Assembly (NCBI GenBank): GCA_004431415.1
Contig: QPMI01000049.1
Span: 186,001 to 250,000, forward strand
Direction: 5' to 3'
DNA: 64,000 bases
Origin: Cyanophora paradoxa
Lineage: Eukaryota; Glaucocystophyceae; Cyanophorales; Cyanophoraceae
Positions within the stretch are counted from its first letter, which is position 1, and each line of letters begins with the position of its first letter. Below the pieces are notes generated by a model, which was not told the origin of the DNA, made no database searches, and worked only from the letters and a program-made list of their open reading frames with translations. A program made the position numbers and the translations under genes. This document shows positions 46,415-58,246 of this stretch, piece by piece.

Positions 46415-46858
46415 GGAATGGTGGATCGCGAAGGGGCGGATGCACTGGCGGTTGCCAAGCCAGCGCTGAGCTGAGATCTCGCGCGCTCTTACATGCACGG
46501 GTACGTATACGTATACAATGGAATGCATGGAATTTGCTCGAGCTCACTGAAACCGATACAATGTAGAGCAAGTTCCTACTTATACCGTATACGTATACGT
46601 ATACGCCTGCCAAAAACGATTTCAGCACAGAAACACTAAGAAACACAGATTTGATCTACAAGACATTAAAGCTAAGAAGGCTATGAATCATAAGTAATTA
46701 TAAACGATGGCTATATATATAGGACCGTATGATGAGTAGTCTAGACATTGAGATTGAGATTAAGATCGACATTTATAGAAGATATAATAAGATGCATCTG
46801 CTAGCCAAGTAGAGTGGAAAGAACGAGCTCCCATGGCCAGGCTAGAAATCATGAACAA
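46415..46858. other. AT-rich spacer
   Basis: AT-rich DNA between the YchF fragment and MYND copy 2, with two blocks of alternating CGTATAC (about 46500-46516 and 46583-46604). No gene is seen. Confidence 0.6.
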
Positions 46859-49451
46859 CTAGACCTCGCCAGCTCGATCGAGAAACTCCTTGACGTCACT
46901 CTTGCCAAAGAAGCCCTTCCGAAAGCGCTATGAGCCTTCTCCTGCGGCCTCGGAGGCCGATCCTTACGTTCAAGCTGCAGTTTGATGGGGAGCCCCGCGA
47001 GCCCCCGCCGTCTCGGGGGCCGCTCCTGGCCCTTCGGCGGCAGCGGCCGGCGCCTGGAGCTTCGCCGCGGCCTCCTCGAAGGCGCGGCGGAGCTCCTTGC
47101 AGCGCGGCTTGTGCTCCTTCCAGGCCGCCTTCTGGCACTCGTCCGTACAGTACCACACCTGCCACGGCGCCGTCGGCCGCGGCCGCACGGGCAAAGGGGG
47201 CCCTGGCGCGGGGTTCGACCGACCTGCTTACAGCCGGAGCACTTCGCGAATGCTCGGGGCTTTGGTTCCCGGGCCACGCAGCTGGGCCGCCGCCGGCTCG
47301 CGTTTCCGCAGACGCGAAGCGTTGCAGCATCCTACCTCAGCGTCAGTCGAGGTAGCCAGCAGGGTTAGCGGACGCGCACCAATACGGGGGTACCGGAGAT
47401 TTGGTCGAGCGCTTTCGCGGAGATCGGAGGTGGGGCAAATTTCTTCGGGAATTTCCCCGCGGTGGCCGAGAGAGCCAAAGCGAGTGCTCTGATCGTGACG
47501 TGTTCGCGCTGCGGAGCGGCTCAGCCGATAGCGTGCTGCGGATCGGCTCGATTGAAGTGCGAACCGGGTCGGAGGACATGCGGTGGAGCAGCTTGACCAG
47601 GCCAGGGCGAGCGCGGACGGCAGCGGGCACGGCGGGCGGGTCCCACCGCTGCGCGAGCCTGCGGCATATGCATTCAGCGCGGGGAGGGAAGGGGAGGCTC
47701 TCAAAGGCGCGAGAACCCGAGCGTTTGGAGCAGCTCTCGAGCGAAATCTTCGATGGAATCTTGGGGGATCATCGCCCAGAGGGGTTCAATGGGCTCTCGC
47801 CTACGTCGAATCCTCAGATCAAGAAAAGGGGGGAAGGGGGGAGAGGGGGGGGGGGGGCGCGGGAAGGCGGGAAGGGTGAAGGGCTGGGGGAGGGAAGAGA
47901 AGGGGGGGGGGGAAGGGTGTGTGGTGTGGGTGTGGGTGTGTGTTGGGGGGGGGGGAGTGGGGGGGGGCGGTTAGGGGGGAGGGAAGAGGGGGGAGGGTAG
48001 AGGCAGACCTGCGGATCCTATCGAGGCGGGTCGACAGGGCGGAAAGGACGCGCTCGGCGGTGGGGATGAGCCCGGCGCCCAGGACGCCCGCCACCACGCC
48101 GCGGCAGCGCGCTCGTGTAGGGGGGAACGAGAAGTTCCCTGCGACGACTTAAAGACGCGAAGACCGCCAATTAATCTTCGAGAATCAGGGGCCAGCTCAC
48201 GCTTGTCGTCTATGTCCCATCCCGCATCGCCGCCAGCTGCCCGGCTTGTCCGCTCCGTCATCTGCAGCCGAAGTGTAAAAGGCCGGGGGAGAAAGAAGAA
48301 CCCCATCGTGACGAACCCCATCGTGAGAAAGAAGGTACTGAACGACGAGTGTAGCCGAATGAGCCATGACCAAGGCGAAATCTGGGTAGCCCAGAACCGC
48401 TGCACGAGCGAGGCATCAATCGAAGTCGGAACGCGATGCTATCAGCATGCGAAGACGAGGGCTTACACCTGAAGCCAGTGGAGGAAATCAAATTCTCCAG
48501 AGCGGGCTCCGCCCGCTGGAGCCACTCGACCGCGGGCCGCCAGAGCTCGCGCCGCGCGAGCTCCTCCCGCACCTGCGCGCGTAGTGTCGGCGACACAGCA
48601 TGCGCAGTCGGCGCGGGCGCGGCAGGATCAGGGAGGCGAGCTTCGCAGGCGCACTTCGCTTGACATTGGAAGGACATCTGAGACGAGCCGCATGGCCTGC
48701 ATTGCCAGCAGCTCCGCACTGGCGCTCGAGGCACCAACTGCAGATCCTCCGCTCGCCGCGGCGCAGATCGCGTCGAGCAGCGGCGCGTCCGCCAGCATGA
48801 GCCGCCAGACGCGGGGGCCTCCTCCCATAATCTGCGGAAGCACAGCGTCGTCAATGAAGCAGGGGAAGCCGAGTCATTCAAAGCTTAAGCGCTGACCATG
48901 AGACGCATGATGCCCAGATCGCAGACGCGGATAGCGCTTCTCCAGCTAATCTCTCCCCCCAGAAGAAGGACTGGCAGTGACTCTAATTGCAAGGCCGTGG
49001 TGAGGTCTTCTGGTTGTAAACGTAGAGACCGCAGATTCGGGCTGCCCGCAGGGCATCGCAGGTTCGGGCGGCCATCGATGAACCGGTCACGCAGAGCCTT
49101 CCAACTGTGCGAAATGAGTGCCGCGCGTGTAAGCGCACCACGAGGCGCCGGCTTACGCGTACGTACGCACCCGCCCCGCTCCGCGAGCGTGGAAATCGCG
49201 ACGGTGGGCATGCGCGCGAGCTGGAGCACCGGATCCTCGCGGGTTGGATGCACTCCGGTCGCGGGATCTGCGACGCCGAACCGCCTCCACGAGCAGGCGT
49301 CGGCGATGCTTTGAGCATCATCGCCGCTCAACACGCCGAGCAGGGCGTCCGCGCTGGTATGCGCCGCTTTCACCGCTGCCAGCCGCCTCGCGCGCTCCTG
49401 GGGGTTCGCGTTGTTCAGATCCCAGAGAGAATAACATGCAACTTCCTCCAT
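46859..49451 (-). CDS. MYND zinc-finger protein, copy 2
   Basis: Paralogue of the gene at 8.9-11.8 kb, with the same exon order. N-terminus MEEVACYSLWDLNNANPQ then ERARRLAAVKAAHTSADALL and SGDDAQSIADACSWRRFG (49451-49260); EISWRSAIRVCDLGIMRLMV (about 48960-48900); LPQIMGGGPRVWRLMLADA then PLLDAICAAA (about 48840-48760); QVREELARRELWRPAVEWLQ (about 48580-48510); ARCRGVVAGVLGAGLIPTAE (about 48110-48060); VRARPGLVKLLHRMSSDP (about 47620-47570); and the MYND finger, split by an intron: VCGNAS...AFAKCSGCKQ (about 47310-47225) then VWYCTDECQKAAWKEHKPRC (about 47160-47095). The C-terminus reads RKGFFGKSDVKEFLDRAGEV before TAG at 46859-46861, a tail longer than in copy 1. N-termini differ between copies before PQERARR. 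Both look intact. Role unknown; an armadillo-like scaffold with a protein-binding MYND finger is plausible. Confidence 0.72.
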
Positions 49452-49611
49452 CCGCAGCGCGGGGCGACTGCTAAGCTGCTAAGCTCTACGTACAACGTAC
49501 GCGCTTGACGGGCGGCGGGACGATGCTTCGGCTAGCTATAGGCGACTTTGGTGACCCTTTAGGGGGTACCGCGCAAAGTCGGCGGGGGTCACAACTCGCG
49601 CGCCGGGCTCA
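49452..49611. promoter_or_regulatory. Divergent promoter region
   Basis: Only 160 bases separate the starts of MYND copy 2 (-) and the MSI4-like gene (+). No TATA box is obvious; the two genes must share or abut control sequences. Confidence 0.4.
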
Positions 49612-52169
49612 ATGGATAGCGACGCGATGTCGGTCGACGAGCCGGTGCGCTCGCCAGCCCGCTCGCCTGCCGCTCCCGCGCTTCGCCGGACGAGCCCGCG
49701 GCAGGCGGGCGACTCGACTGAGGTGCACGAGCGCTACATGAACTGGAGGGTGCGTGCGCAGCGCTCGAGGTGGCTCGCTGCGGCCCGACGCGGCGGCAGG
49801 AGAACATCCCGTTCCTGTACGACTGGGTCTGCAACTACACGTCCTACTGGCCCTCGATGTCCCTCGTGTGGGGCGAGCCGCTCGACACGAAGCCCTACAG
49901 CCACTCGCAGCGCGTCTTCCTCACGGAGCGGGTCGGCGCCCCGGCCCTCGCGAGCCCCCACGCCGCGCTGGACTCGAATCCCGCCCCGCGCCGCAGACGG
50001 GGGCCTGCCAGAACGAGTACCCGAACCTGCTGATCGTGGCGAGGGCGGAGATCGCGCGGGCGCGGGCGACGGAGGCGGGAAAGCTGAAGGGGCTCGCGGC
50101 GCGCAAGAGCTGCCCGGAGATCAAGCCGACCAAGAAGATCGTGCACCCCGGCGAGATCAACCGCGTCAGGCGCGCCCCGCTCCGCCCTCGCGCCGAGGCT
50201 CGCCGGCCCCTCACGCGGCCCCTGCCCTCCTCCCCGCTTCGCCCCCCCGCCCAACAGGAACTGTCCCCGCGCGAAGCACGTCGTAGCCACGCACACCGAC
50301 GCGAAGGACGTGAGCGCCCTTGTACCCCCTCTTCTGCCCCCGCCGACGACGCACCCCTTCCGCAGGTCTTCGTCTGGAACACGGACGCGCAGCCGAATCG
50401 GCAGGTGCCCCTCTCGCCCGGCTCGCCCCTTACCCCCTTTGCGGCTCAGCGTACCCCCTCCAGGCGCTCGGGCGGCACCTGGGCGAGGATCGCGTACCCA
50501 CGCGGGGATACCTCCCGCCCAGCGTGCCCGATATCCTGTAGGCCCCCTCCCCCATTCCCACTATCCTTCCCAGCACTCGCGCCGCCGTCTGCTGATCCCC
50601 GGGTACAGGCTAAAGGGCCACGAGGACCTGGCCGAGTACGCGCTCGACTGGAGCCCCGCGGGGTACAGCGTCGCCTCGGGCGGTGCGGGCGTACCCCCCT
50701 CCGACCCCTCCCCCCGTCCGAGGCGCCTCTCGGCGCAGGCAAGGACGCCCTCGTATGCCTCTGGGACCTCGAGGACCACCAGACCGCGCTCTCTTCGGTA
50801 CCCCTCCTCCCCACGGTCCCCTTACCCCTCTTTCTGATTTCCCCCCAGGGACCCGAGGGGAGGGACTCGTCGTCATTTGACGTCACGAAGAAGAGCACAG
50901 CGATCAACTGCAGGGAGGCGCGTACCCCTTCCCCCTTCCCTCTCCCCCGGAACGAAAGGAGCGTACCCCTCTCTGTAGCCTGAGCGGCGCCCCGCAGAAG
51001 CTGAGGGGCCACGAGGCGACGGTTGAGGACTGCAAGTTCAAGCCCCCCGGGCCCGACCCCGGCGACGGCACGCTGGCTCCCCCCCCCCCCCCCCCCCCTC
51101 CCCCTCGTTCCGCGCTCACGTACCCCCAGGGAGCCGCGCTTCCGGGTCGGACACGGAGCTCTGCTCCGTTGGGGACGACCGTAAGCTGATCTTTTGGGAC
51201 TTGCGCGCCTCCAGCCGCGCCGCGGTCTCGGTACCCCCCCCGGCTCCATCCGCCTCCTCCCCTGGAGCCCGCGCCGAGCTATTTTTAGGTCAAGGGGGCC
51301 CACGAGGAGGACATCCACACGGTCGACTGGTCCCCCCACCTCGAGCACTACGTCCTCACGGTACCCCACTGCCTGGCCTTCCCCCCCCCCCCACTCCCTG
51401 CTAATGGTTTCCAGGGAGGAGGGGACGGCATGGTTCACCTGTTCGACCGGCGATCCCTCACCACGTCCCAGGGCTCCGTGCGTGCCGCCGTACCACCCTC
51501 CTTTCCTGTACCCCCGCCGCTTACTCAGGACTCCGACCCAGGCCAAGCGCATGTACACGGTTCGGGGCCAGGGCCCCGTTATGCAGGTCGCCTGGATGCC
51601 CCAGGCGCGTACCCTCCCCCCCGCCCTCCCCCTCCCCCGGAGCTGATTGTGGCGGGGCGCGCAGGTTGCGGGCGTCTTCGCGTGCGGGGGGGAGGACGGC
51701 GTCCTGTACGTGTACGACACGCGGCCCGTGCGCGCCCCGCTCTCCTCTGCCCCTTCTCGTCCCCCCCCCCCCCACCCCCCCTCCTCACCCACCCTTCCCC
51801 AGTCCGAGGACGCGGCGCCCTCCGCCACGGCGCCCGTCGCCCCGCGCCTCTTCTTCGCGCACTGCGGCCACCGGTACCCCCCTACCCCTTCCCCCCCCTC
51901 TGCGCGCTGCTCCGCCCGAGCCTTTGCGCAGGGCGCAGATCGTCGACTTCGGGTGGAACCCGGCGCCGAGCGAGGCGTGGATGATGGCCTCCCTCTCCGA
52001 CGACTCGAGCCTGAAGGACGGCGGGGGCACGCTGCAGCTCTGGCGCCTGCTCGACCTCGTCACGCGCCCCGGCGAGGAAGCCGCCCGGGAGATGGCCGGC
52101 GTCTTCCGCCGCAGCGGCGAGCTCCTGGGCCTCGCCGGCGGCAGCGGCGGCCCCGGCTCCGCAGCGTGA
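49612..52169 (+). CDS. Histone-binding WD40 protein, RBBP4/MSI family, plant MSI4/FVE-like
   Basis: RBBP4/MSI proteins are beta-propellers that bind histone H4 in chromatin assembly and Polycomb/deacetylase complexes. Start MDSDAMSVDEPVRS at 49612; the N-terminal helix ends EVHERYMNWR. After an intron comes ENIPFLYDWVCNYTSYWPSM (H4-binding domain), then CQNEYPNLLIVARAEIARA, KKIVHPGEINR, KHVVATHTDAKD and VFVWNTDAQPNR, which are family signatures in the correct order. WD repeats follow: YRLKGHEDLAEYALDWSPAG, DALVCLWDLEDHQTALS, KLRGHEATVEDCKF, CSVGDDRKLIFWDLRASS, VKGAHEEDIHTVDWSPHLEH, GGGDGMVHLFDRRSL, FACGGEDGVLYVYDTR and VDFGWNPAPSEAWMMASL. It ends GGPGSAA with TGA 52167-52169. More than ten short introns occur, several starting GTACCCC and holding poly-C. 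Some exon edges in 50.4-50.6 kb and 50.9-51.1 kb are uncertain. Confidence 0.85.
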
Positions 52170-52329
52170 TCGCGAGCGAAGCGGCGAGATTAAGTATGAT
52201 GTTGAAATCCTACCTACCACTCTGCAAGACTACGTAGTCTATATACGATACGCGGACTAGGCACATATAGCTTAGTTATGCAATGGGGTGACTAGGATGC
52301 GACCGACACGTCGGCCCGTCCCTCCCCCG

Positions 52330-54110
52330 CTACACCCGCTGGGGCCGCTGCGTCGGCGGCCCGGAGGGGGGTACGGGCACGAGGCCCCGGGGCGGGGGCG
52401 GCCGCGGCTGGCTGAGGGGGTTCGCGACGGCCCCCAGGGGGCTCGCGAGCGCGCCCAGCGGCGCCCGCTCCGGCCGCCCCTCCATCCGCTCGTCCGAGGA
52501 GGAGGCTTCCCGGGAGCGCCGCATCGAGTCGAAGCCGTCGTCGCGGTCGAAGCCCGGCCCCGGCCCCACCCGCGGCGAGAGGCGCCGCGGGCTCGAGCCC
52601 TCGAACTCCGCGTGCTGCTGCTGCTGCTGCTGCTGCGCCCGCGGGGCGCCGATGGGCGGGAGCTTCAGCCCCCCCGCCCCGCTCCGGTTGGACGAGAGCG
52701 GCGGGGAGAGCGGCGGCGGGCTCCGCGCCGAGTCGATCCCGCTCGCCGCCTTGGACTCCAGCCGCTCCCGCTCCGCCATCGGCAGCGGCTTGAGCGGCGG
52801 CACCTGGCGCGCCGCCAGCGGGGGCGGCATCATCTCCCCGGGGCCCAGCCGCCCCTTCGCCGCCTGCTCCGACCAGTGCGGCGCCCGCGGCGGGCCCGAG
52901 AGCCCCGGCGGGGGCGCTAATCCCAAAGGGGCAGAAGCGCCCTCCAGGCTCCGCGGCGGCTTCGCGCGCTCGGGCGCCGGCGCCGGCTCCGCGCTCCGCT
53001 CGGTCATGGCGCCGCGCGCCGTCGGGAGCGTGTCGCCCCGAGCGGCCGCCTTCGCCCGCCGCTTGAGGGGCGAGTCGGAGGGGAAGTCCCCCGGGCCGAG
53101 GTCCAGTCCCGCCTCGTCGCCCGCGATCTCCCGCTTGCTCCCGCGGCCCGCAGCGCCCTCCTGCGCGCGCCCCGCAAAAGGAATCAGCGCGGCGCAGGGC
53201 CGGGAGGGCGCGGGCCAGCGCGGCGCGGCGCGCCTTCTCGTACTGGAGGACCAGGTGGACTGCGCCCGACTCCTCCGCGTCGCCCTTGTAGATGAAGAAC
53301 CATTTATCGGACGAGGAGCGCCCCTCCTCGAGCCTAGCGCGGCGTGAGCCGACGCGCGGCGCGGCGCGGCGCGGCGCGGCGCAGGGAGAGGCGGGCGGGG
53401 CCGCACATCTTGTCCTGCACGCGGAAGAGAAGTGGACGGGAGCGCGTCAGCGGGGCTGCCTCAGAAAAGAAACAAAGAGGAATTCTCACGTAGTCTATTG
53501 CGATGCTGGAGCGAGAGGCGCAAGGTCAGCGAGCGCGTCGGGAATGAGGGCTCGCTAGCTGGCGCTCACCGGCCAGCGAGGGCGGAGACGTGCAGCGGCC
53601 CGCGGAAGACGACATCAAGCTGGAATGAAAGCAACGCCCCCGGCTCCACGGGACTGCGGGCGGCGCGGTCGGCGGCGTCCGTGCTAGGGAGCGCGATGCG
53701 GGCGCAGCGCACAGCGAGAACCGCTCATTCCAGACGCTGCGGGGACGGTGCACATTAGATATGAAACAAAAATGAACAGAAGAGAGCTCAGAAAAGAACG
53801 CACAGCTCGCCGGCCACTTCCTTGGCGGGCCCGGTCTGCCCAATCCCAAAACGGAGTAAGGGTCAGCATCGAGATGCGGGCCTTGTCACCGGCGTGGCGG
53901 ATACTCACCTCGAGAACCTTGCCATCGGGAGTGCGCAGCTCACAGACGCACGACCCCGTGAGAGCTTGGCCACCGGCAATTAGTGAAGAAACTGCCGCAT
54001 GGTTGGCGAGGCGGCGCCTTACCGGCAAAGAACGGCTTCTTGATCTGCCTCGCTTGACCTACAGAGACGTGCAGCAAGCCCTTGTGTTTGTGGTCCGGGG
54101 CCGCAGGCAT
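52330..54110 (-). CDS. C2-domain protein with long disordered C-terminal tail
   Basis: Start at 54110: MPAAPDHKHKG then LLHVSVGQARQIKKPFFAG, followed by a GTAAGG donor. The next exon gives LTGSCVCELRTPDGKVLE (about 53958-53910), then VEPGALLSFQLDVVFRGPLH with VSALAG (about 53650-53570), RVQDKMCGPARLSL (about 53420-53390) and KWFFIYKGDAEESGAVHLVL (about 53305-53240). The order of strands, with W-x-x-I-Y/L...G-x-V-x-L near the end, is that of a C2 domain. The Asp ligands of Ca2+-binding loops are not obvious, so Ca2+ binding is doubtful. The remaining roughly 290 residues are Pro/Ser/Arg-rich, with a run of seven Gln and a tail ending PSGPPTQRPQRV; stop TAG at 52330-52332. It converges on the MSI4-like gene with a gap of about 160 bases. 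Membrane or protein docking is the likely role. Confidence 0.62.
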
Positions 54111-54435
54111 GTCGGTAGTCCGGCTGCCCAGAGGGCCAGCGAACGAGACAGCTGCTAGAGATCTCCTTTTTGAACGGCCGATCCACTAGCTACGGCCGAC
54201 TAGCATGCATAGCTCCGGCTGCAAGTTCTCCAGAACAAACGCGGGCGCCTCTGTCTCGTCGCCGCTAGCACTTCTTCAAGCCTGCAAGCTCAGAGGAGAG
54301 ATTTAGCAGGGCGTTACAAGCGCTGCGCTGCCGGCCTGCCGCGCGCCGATCAATGATCTAGAGCTGTACCCCCACGGGCAACGCAACTTTTTACGCAAGC
54401 CCGGATCCGCGGTGAGCGCACGCCAGCCCGCACCG
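54111..54435. promoter_or_regulatory. Divergent promoter region
   Basis: These 325 bases lie between the starts of the C2-domain gene (-) and the mitochondrial carrier gene (+). No exon is seen in it. Confidence 0.4.
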
Positions 54436-56418
54436 ATGTCGTCGTCGAGCGCGGCCGGTGCCGCCGCCGGCCTCCTCACGAGCGTCCTGTTTCAGCGTGC
54501 GTACGCCGCTCGCCCGCTGCGCGGGTCGGTGCCCCGGAAAGGCAGCTGAGTTGAGCGATAAGCGAGGTATGGCTATGCAGCGCGGTACCAAACACCCCCC
54601 GCCTTGCCGCGGATCGCCCAGTGAGGCCGTGCGGCTTCGCCGCCCCGCGCGGAGCGCGCCGAGGAGATCGCTCGCGGACGCGGCGCATCGGCCTTCTGGT
54701 CGCGCAGTAGCGTCGAGCTGTCGGCTGCAGCGAGCGGGCTGGCGCGGCGAGCCAGATCTGCAGGCGCTGGGCGGGGTCGCTGGCGGGCCCGGGCCGAGCA
54801 GCGAGGGAGCGGAAGCTTAAAAGAAGGAGAAAGATCCCCTCCCAAAGTCGGAGCTGACGCCGCCGCCCCGCCCCGCCCGCAGCCTTCGACGTGGTCAAGA
54901 CGCGAATACAGGAGGGCTCGCTGCCGCCGACGACCGTGCGGCGCGCGGTGATGCACCTGGCGCGGGAGCAGCCGAGCGTGCTGTGGTCGGGCAGCGCGGC
55001 GACGGTCGCGCGCATCGTGCCCGGCTGCGCGATCTACTTTGGCCTGCTCACCTCCGCCAAGGCCTCTATCCTCGCGAGGCGGGCCGAGGACGGCGACGCC
55101 GGCGCCGGCGCCGGCGCCGGCCCCGGCGCGCAGACGCTCACCGCGGCCGAGGCCCGCACTCCCGCGCCCGTTCAGACACCGCCGCCGCTTGTCTTGATCG
55201 CCCCGCAGTCGCTGGCGGTCGGCGCGATCTGCAGGGGCGTGGCCGACGTCGCCGTCTCGCCCCTCACGGTTATCAAGGCGCGGCTGGAGAGCGCGAGGGG
55301 TCCGCATTGATTACCGTGCCCCGCCTCGCCCCCTCCCCGCCTCGCCCTCCCCGCCTCTCACGCGTTCTTCGCCCACGCGCGCTCGCGCTCGCGCTCGCGC
55401 AGGCCGGGAACAGTACTCAGGGGTGCTCCATGCCTTCCGCTGCATGCGACAGGCCGAGAGCCCGCGCGGTGCGCATGCGGCTTCGCACTCTTACGCCCCC
55501 CTCATTCCGGGAAATTCGGAAATTCCAGCGCTCTACGCGGGACTCGGGGCCACGCTCCTGCGGGACGCCCCCTGTGAGCCCCCTTTGAATTTGAAGCTTT
55601 CCCCGTGCTTCGAATTCATGTATCCCCCTGCAGACGCTGGCGTGTACTGTGCGCCTTTGAGTCTTTTAGAAATGCACGTTCGCGCGCGCCGCGCGCGCCG
55701 ACACCGCGAGCCCCGCCCCAGACTACCTGTACGAGCTCTTCAAGGCGTCCCTTGCCGGTGCACCGTACCCCGGGCCAGTCTTTCCCCCCCACCCCGATCC
55801 GAGCCCACGGCAGACGTGGACCTGGCTGGGGCGTCCGCGGCATCGGACTCGGCGCGGAACTTTTCCGCCGGTGGGATTCGGACCCGCGTTCGCCACGCCG
55901 CGTCCGCTCGCGCTCGCCCACGCACCGCGCAGCCTGCGGGGCGGGGGCGCTCTCCACTCTAATAACGCACCCCCCCGACGTCGTCAAGACCCGTCTCCAG
56001 CTCCAGAGGTGGGGCGGGGCGCCCGCGCATGGGCTCGCTCGCCCTTGACAACCTCGCGCCCGTTCAGATACGGCGAGATCGAGGCACCGGGCCGGCCCGC
56101 CGGGGCCGTCGCGAGGTCCGCCCCACCCGGGTACACCGGTTTCGCGCAGTGCGCGTACGTGATGCTCAGGGTACTCCCTCCCTTCTCTTCCGCCCGCCCA
56201 CCCTCTTCCCGTCTCGATCCAAGAGGGGTACGCGGCCGCAGGACGAGGGCGCGGCGAGCCTCCTCCGCGGCTTCCTCCCCCGCCTCGTGAAGCGTACCCT
56301 CTCCTCCGCGGTCACGTGGTGCGTCTTTATCCCCCTCCCCTCCCCGTCGCCCGCACCGGGATTCGAACCGGGGCGCGCCCGCAGGACCCTCTACGAGCAC
56401 ATCCTGAAGTCGATGTGA
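54436..56418 (+). CDS. Mitochondrial carrier, SLC25A38/Hem25-like (glycine importer)
   Basis: SLC25A38/Hem25 imports glycine into mitochondria for heme synthesis. The start MSSSSAAGAAAGLLTSVLFQ is followed by a long intron and PFDVVKTRIQEG, the first carrier signature. Then come LWSGSAATVARIVPGCAIYF, the second signature VSPLTVIKARLES, LYAGLGATLLRDAP spliced to YAGVYCAPLS (donor GTGAGC near 55575), DYLYELFKASLA, GALSTLITHPPDVVKTRLQL (third signature), GFAQCAYVMLR, SLLRGFLPRLVKRTLSSAV and TLYEHILKSM, TGA 56416-56418. The TVIK-R-ES, YxGLxATLLRDAP and RxxKRTLxxAxxWTxYE blocks distinguish the SLC25A38 branch from other carriers. A Gly/Ala/Pro-rich insertion (about 55085-55185) lengthens the first half of repeat 2. 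It converges with the next gene, 0.2 kb away. Confidence 0.85.
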
Positions 56419-56634
56419 CCTCGCCTTTGGGGTCCCGGGGCCCCTCCCGTCCGGACGCCAGGCGCCGCCCCCAGCGACGGGCGGCGTCTCGCCCCGGCCC
56501 GGCCCGGCCCGGCCCGGCCCGGCATCGCCCTGCGCCGGCCCGCCCGCCCACCCTTTCCCTGCTGTACCATAGTTGCACACAAACAAAGCGAACTTGGAAG
56601 AACGCGGCTCGGGCCCTAGATCTAGATCTAGCGC

Positions 56635-58246
56635 CTAGAGCTCGCCGCGGTCCTGCATGGAGGGGTGCGCCAGGCGCCTGTTGACGCTCTCCGCCACCGA
56701 GGGCGGCATGCGCGTGTACGGCCTGTGCGACACGATGTCGTAGTCCCTCCCGTTCGACTCCCGGTTCCTTATGTTCTGCGGGGGGAGGGGGGGTACGCAG
56801 TGAGCGGAGGCCGGGGGGGGGGGGGGGTGCTGGGGGGACGGGGGCGCGCCTGCATCCGCGGGAGGTTCGCGTGGTACGTATCGTCCGCCTGCGAGGGGGG
56901 TACATGCTCAGAAGGGCGCGTACCCCGGGGCGGGGGGTACGGGATAGCTCGCCTCGGGGGATTCCTCCCACGGGGTATGCAGGTTGCCCTCCCGCCCCTT
57001 GCTGTTGAAGACCTTGGCGGGCGGGCCGTACGCTGCGCCGGCCGATGTTAGGTTAGAGAGGAGGGGGGCGGTGGGAAGAGGGGGAGGGGGGTACTCGCCC
57101 CGCGGGTCCTGGCTCTCGAGGTGCGAGATGAGGTTGTACGGCAGCTGCGAGTCCCGGTGCTTCACGATGTCTGGAGCAGGCGCGACGCGTGAGCGGGCGG
57201 GGCGAGCGGGGGAGGGGGAGGGGGAGTGGGTACGCACAGTCTCGCCTGTGCGCGATGGACGCCGTTCGCCTCTGGTTGAGCGCCTCGAGCCGCTCTGCGG
57301 ATCGCATGCTCGGATCCGGTGCCCGTACCCGGGGACTTTCGGCGTACCCCTGTCCTCTATGTAGACGGCGGTGCCCTGCGTCACGGGACCCTCCACCATC
57401 ATGACGCCCCGGGGGTACGCGTTCTTCGAGATCTCGACGAGCTTCTTGGCCGCGTTCAGCTCCCTGCCGGCCCGATCAGGCGGGAAAGGGGGGTACAGGG
57501 CGTCTCGTGCGCACTTCTTGAGGCTCTCGCGGGCCCGCCGGTTCTTGACCTCGAATTCCAGCAGCTCCCGGCGGCGCGCGGGGGAGGCGAGGGCCGGGGG
57601 CGCGTCAAGGTCGGGGGGTACGTCGACGGGCTGCCGCCGGGGTACGCCCACGACCGTCCCCCCGTGGTTCAGCGTCTCCTTCTCCTGCACGAGGCCCAGA
57701 GCCGAGCCGGTCTGGCGCTGCGGGGCGCGCGGGGCGCGCGTCGGCCGGGGCGCCGCTGCGGGGAAGGAAACGGGGGCGGCGCACCGGGTGGAAGTGCTCC
57801 CTCCCCGCTGCGAGGCTCTGCAGGCAGGGGGCGGCCGGGCGCTCGGCGGGGCGGGCGGGGTCGGGCGTCGCAGCTGCGCGGGGCGCCGCACCTCGGCGCG
57901 GCTCAGGATGGTGGTCGGCGCGACCTTGCAGCTGAGGTCCCGGTTCCCGTAGGTCACCGGGTTCTCTGGCCGCAGGCTAACAGCGTTCGGGTCATCCGGA
58001 CGGAAGCGAGGCCGCTCGACCTCGCCCGCCGTCAGCCGGAACTCGCGCCGCTGCTCCGGAGACTGCGGCGCAGCGTCACACGGCGAAGCGCCCGACGCTC
58101 TCCGCAGGGCAGGCCCGCACCGAGAGCAGCCCGGGCGTCCTATGCAAGAACTTCTCTAGCCGAACGGGGTCTGGGGTCTCCTTCGGAGGAGGCCGCGGCG
58201 GTGGAGGTGGCGGCACGATGCTCTGCTTTCCCGTGCTGCTCGCCAT
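56635..58246 (-). CDS. Unrecognised conserved-looking protein with DIV-H-R motifs
   Basis: Start at 58246: MASSTGKQSIVPPPPPPRPP followed by KETPDPVRLEKFLHRTPGLL. After a short intron: SPEQRREFRLTAGEVERPRF and TYGNRDLSCKVAPTTILSRA. Later exons carry EKETLNHGGTVVGVP, RELLEFEVKNRRARESLKKC, ELNAAKKLVEISKNAYPRGV with MMVEGPVTQGTAVYIEDRG, then DIVKHRDSQLPYNLISHLES, a KVFNSKGREGNLHTPWEES exon, and NIRNRESNGRDYDIVSHRPY with TRMPPSVAESVNRRLAHPS, ending MQDRGEL at TAG 56635-56637. The related DIVKHRDSQLPYN and DIVSHRPYTRMP suggest two copies of a short motif. No catalytic motif, membrane segment or signal peptide is seen; it is soluble and basic. Introns include GTACCCC donors. I cannot name a family. 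Confidence 0.65.
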
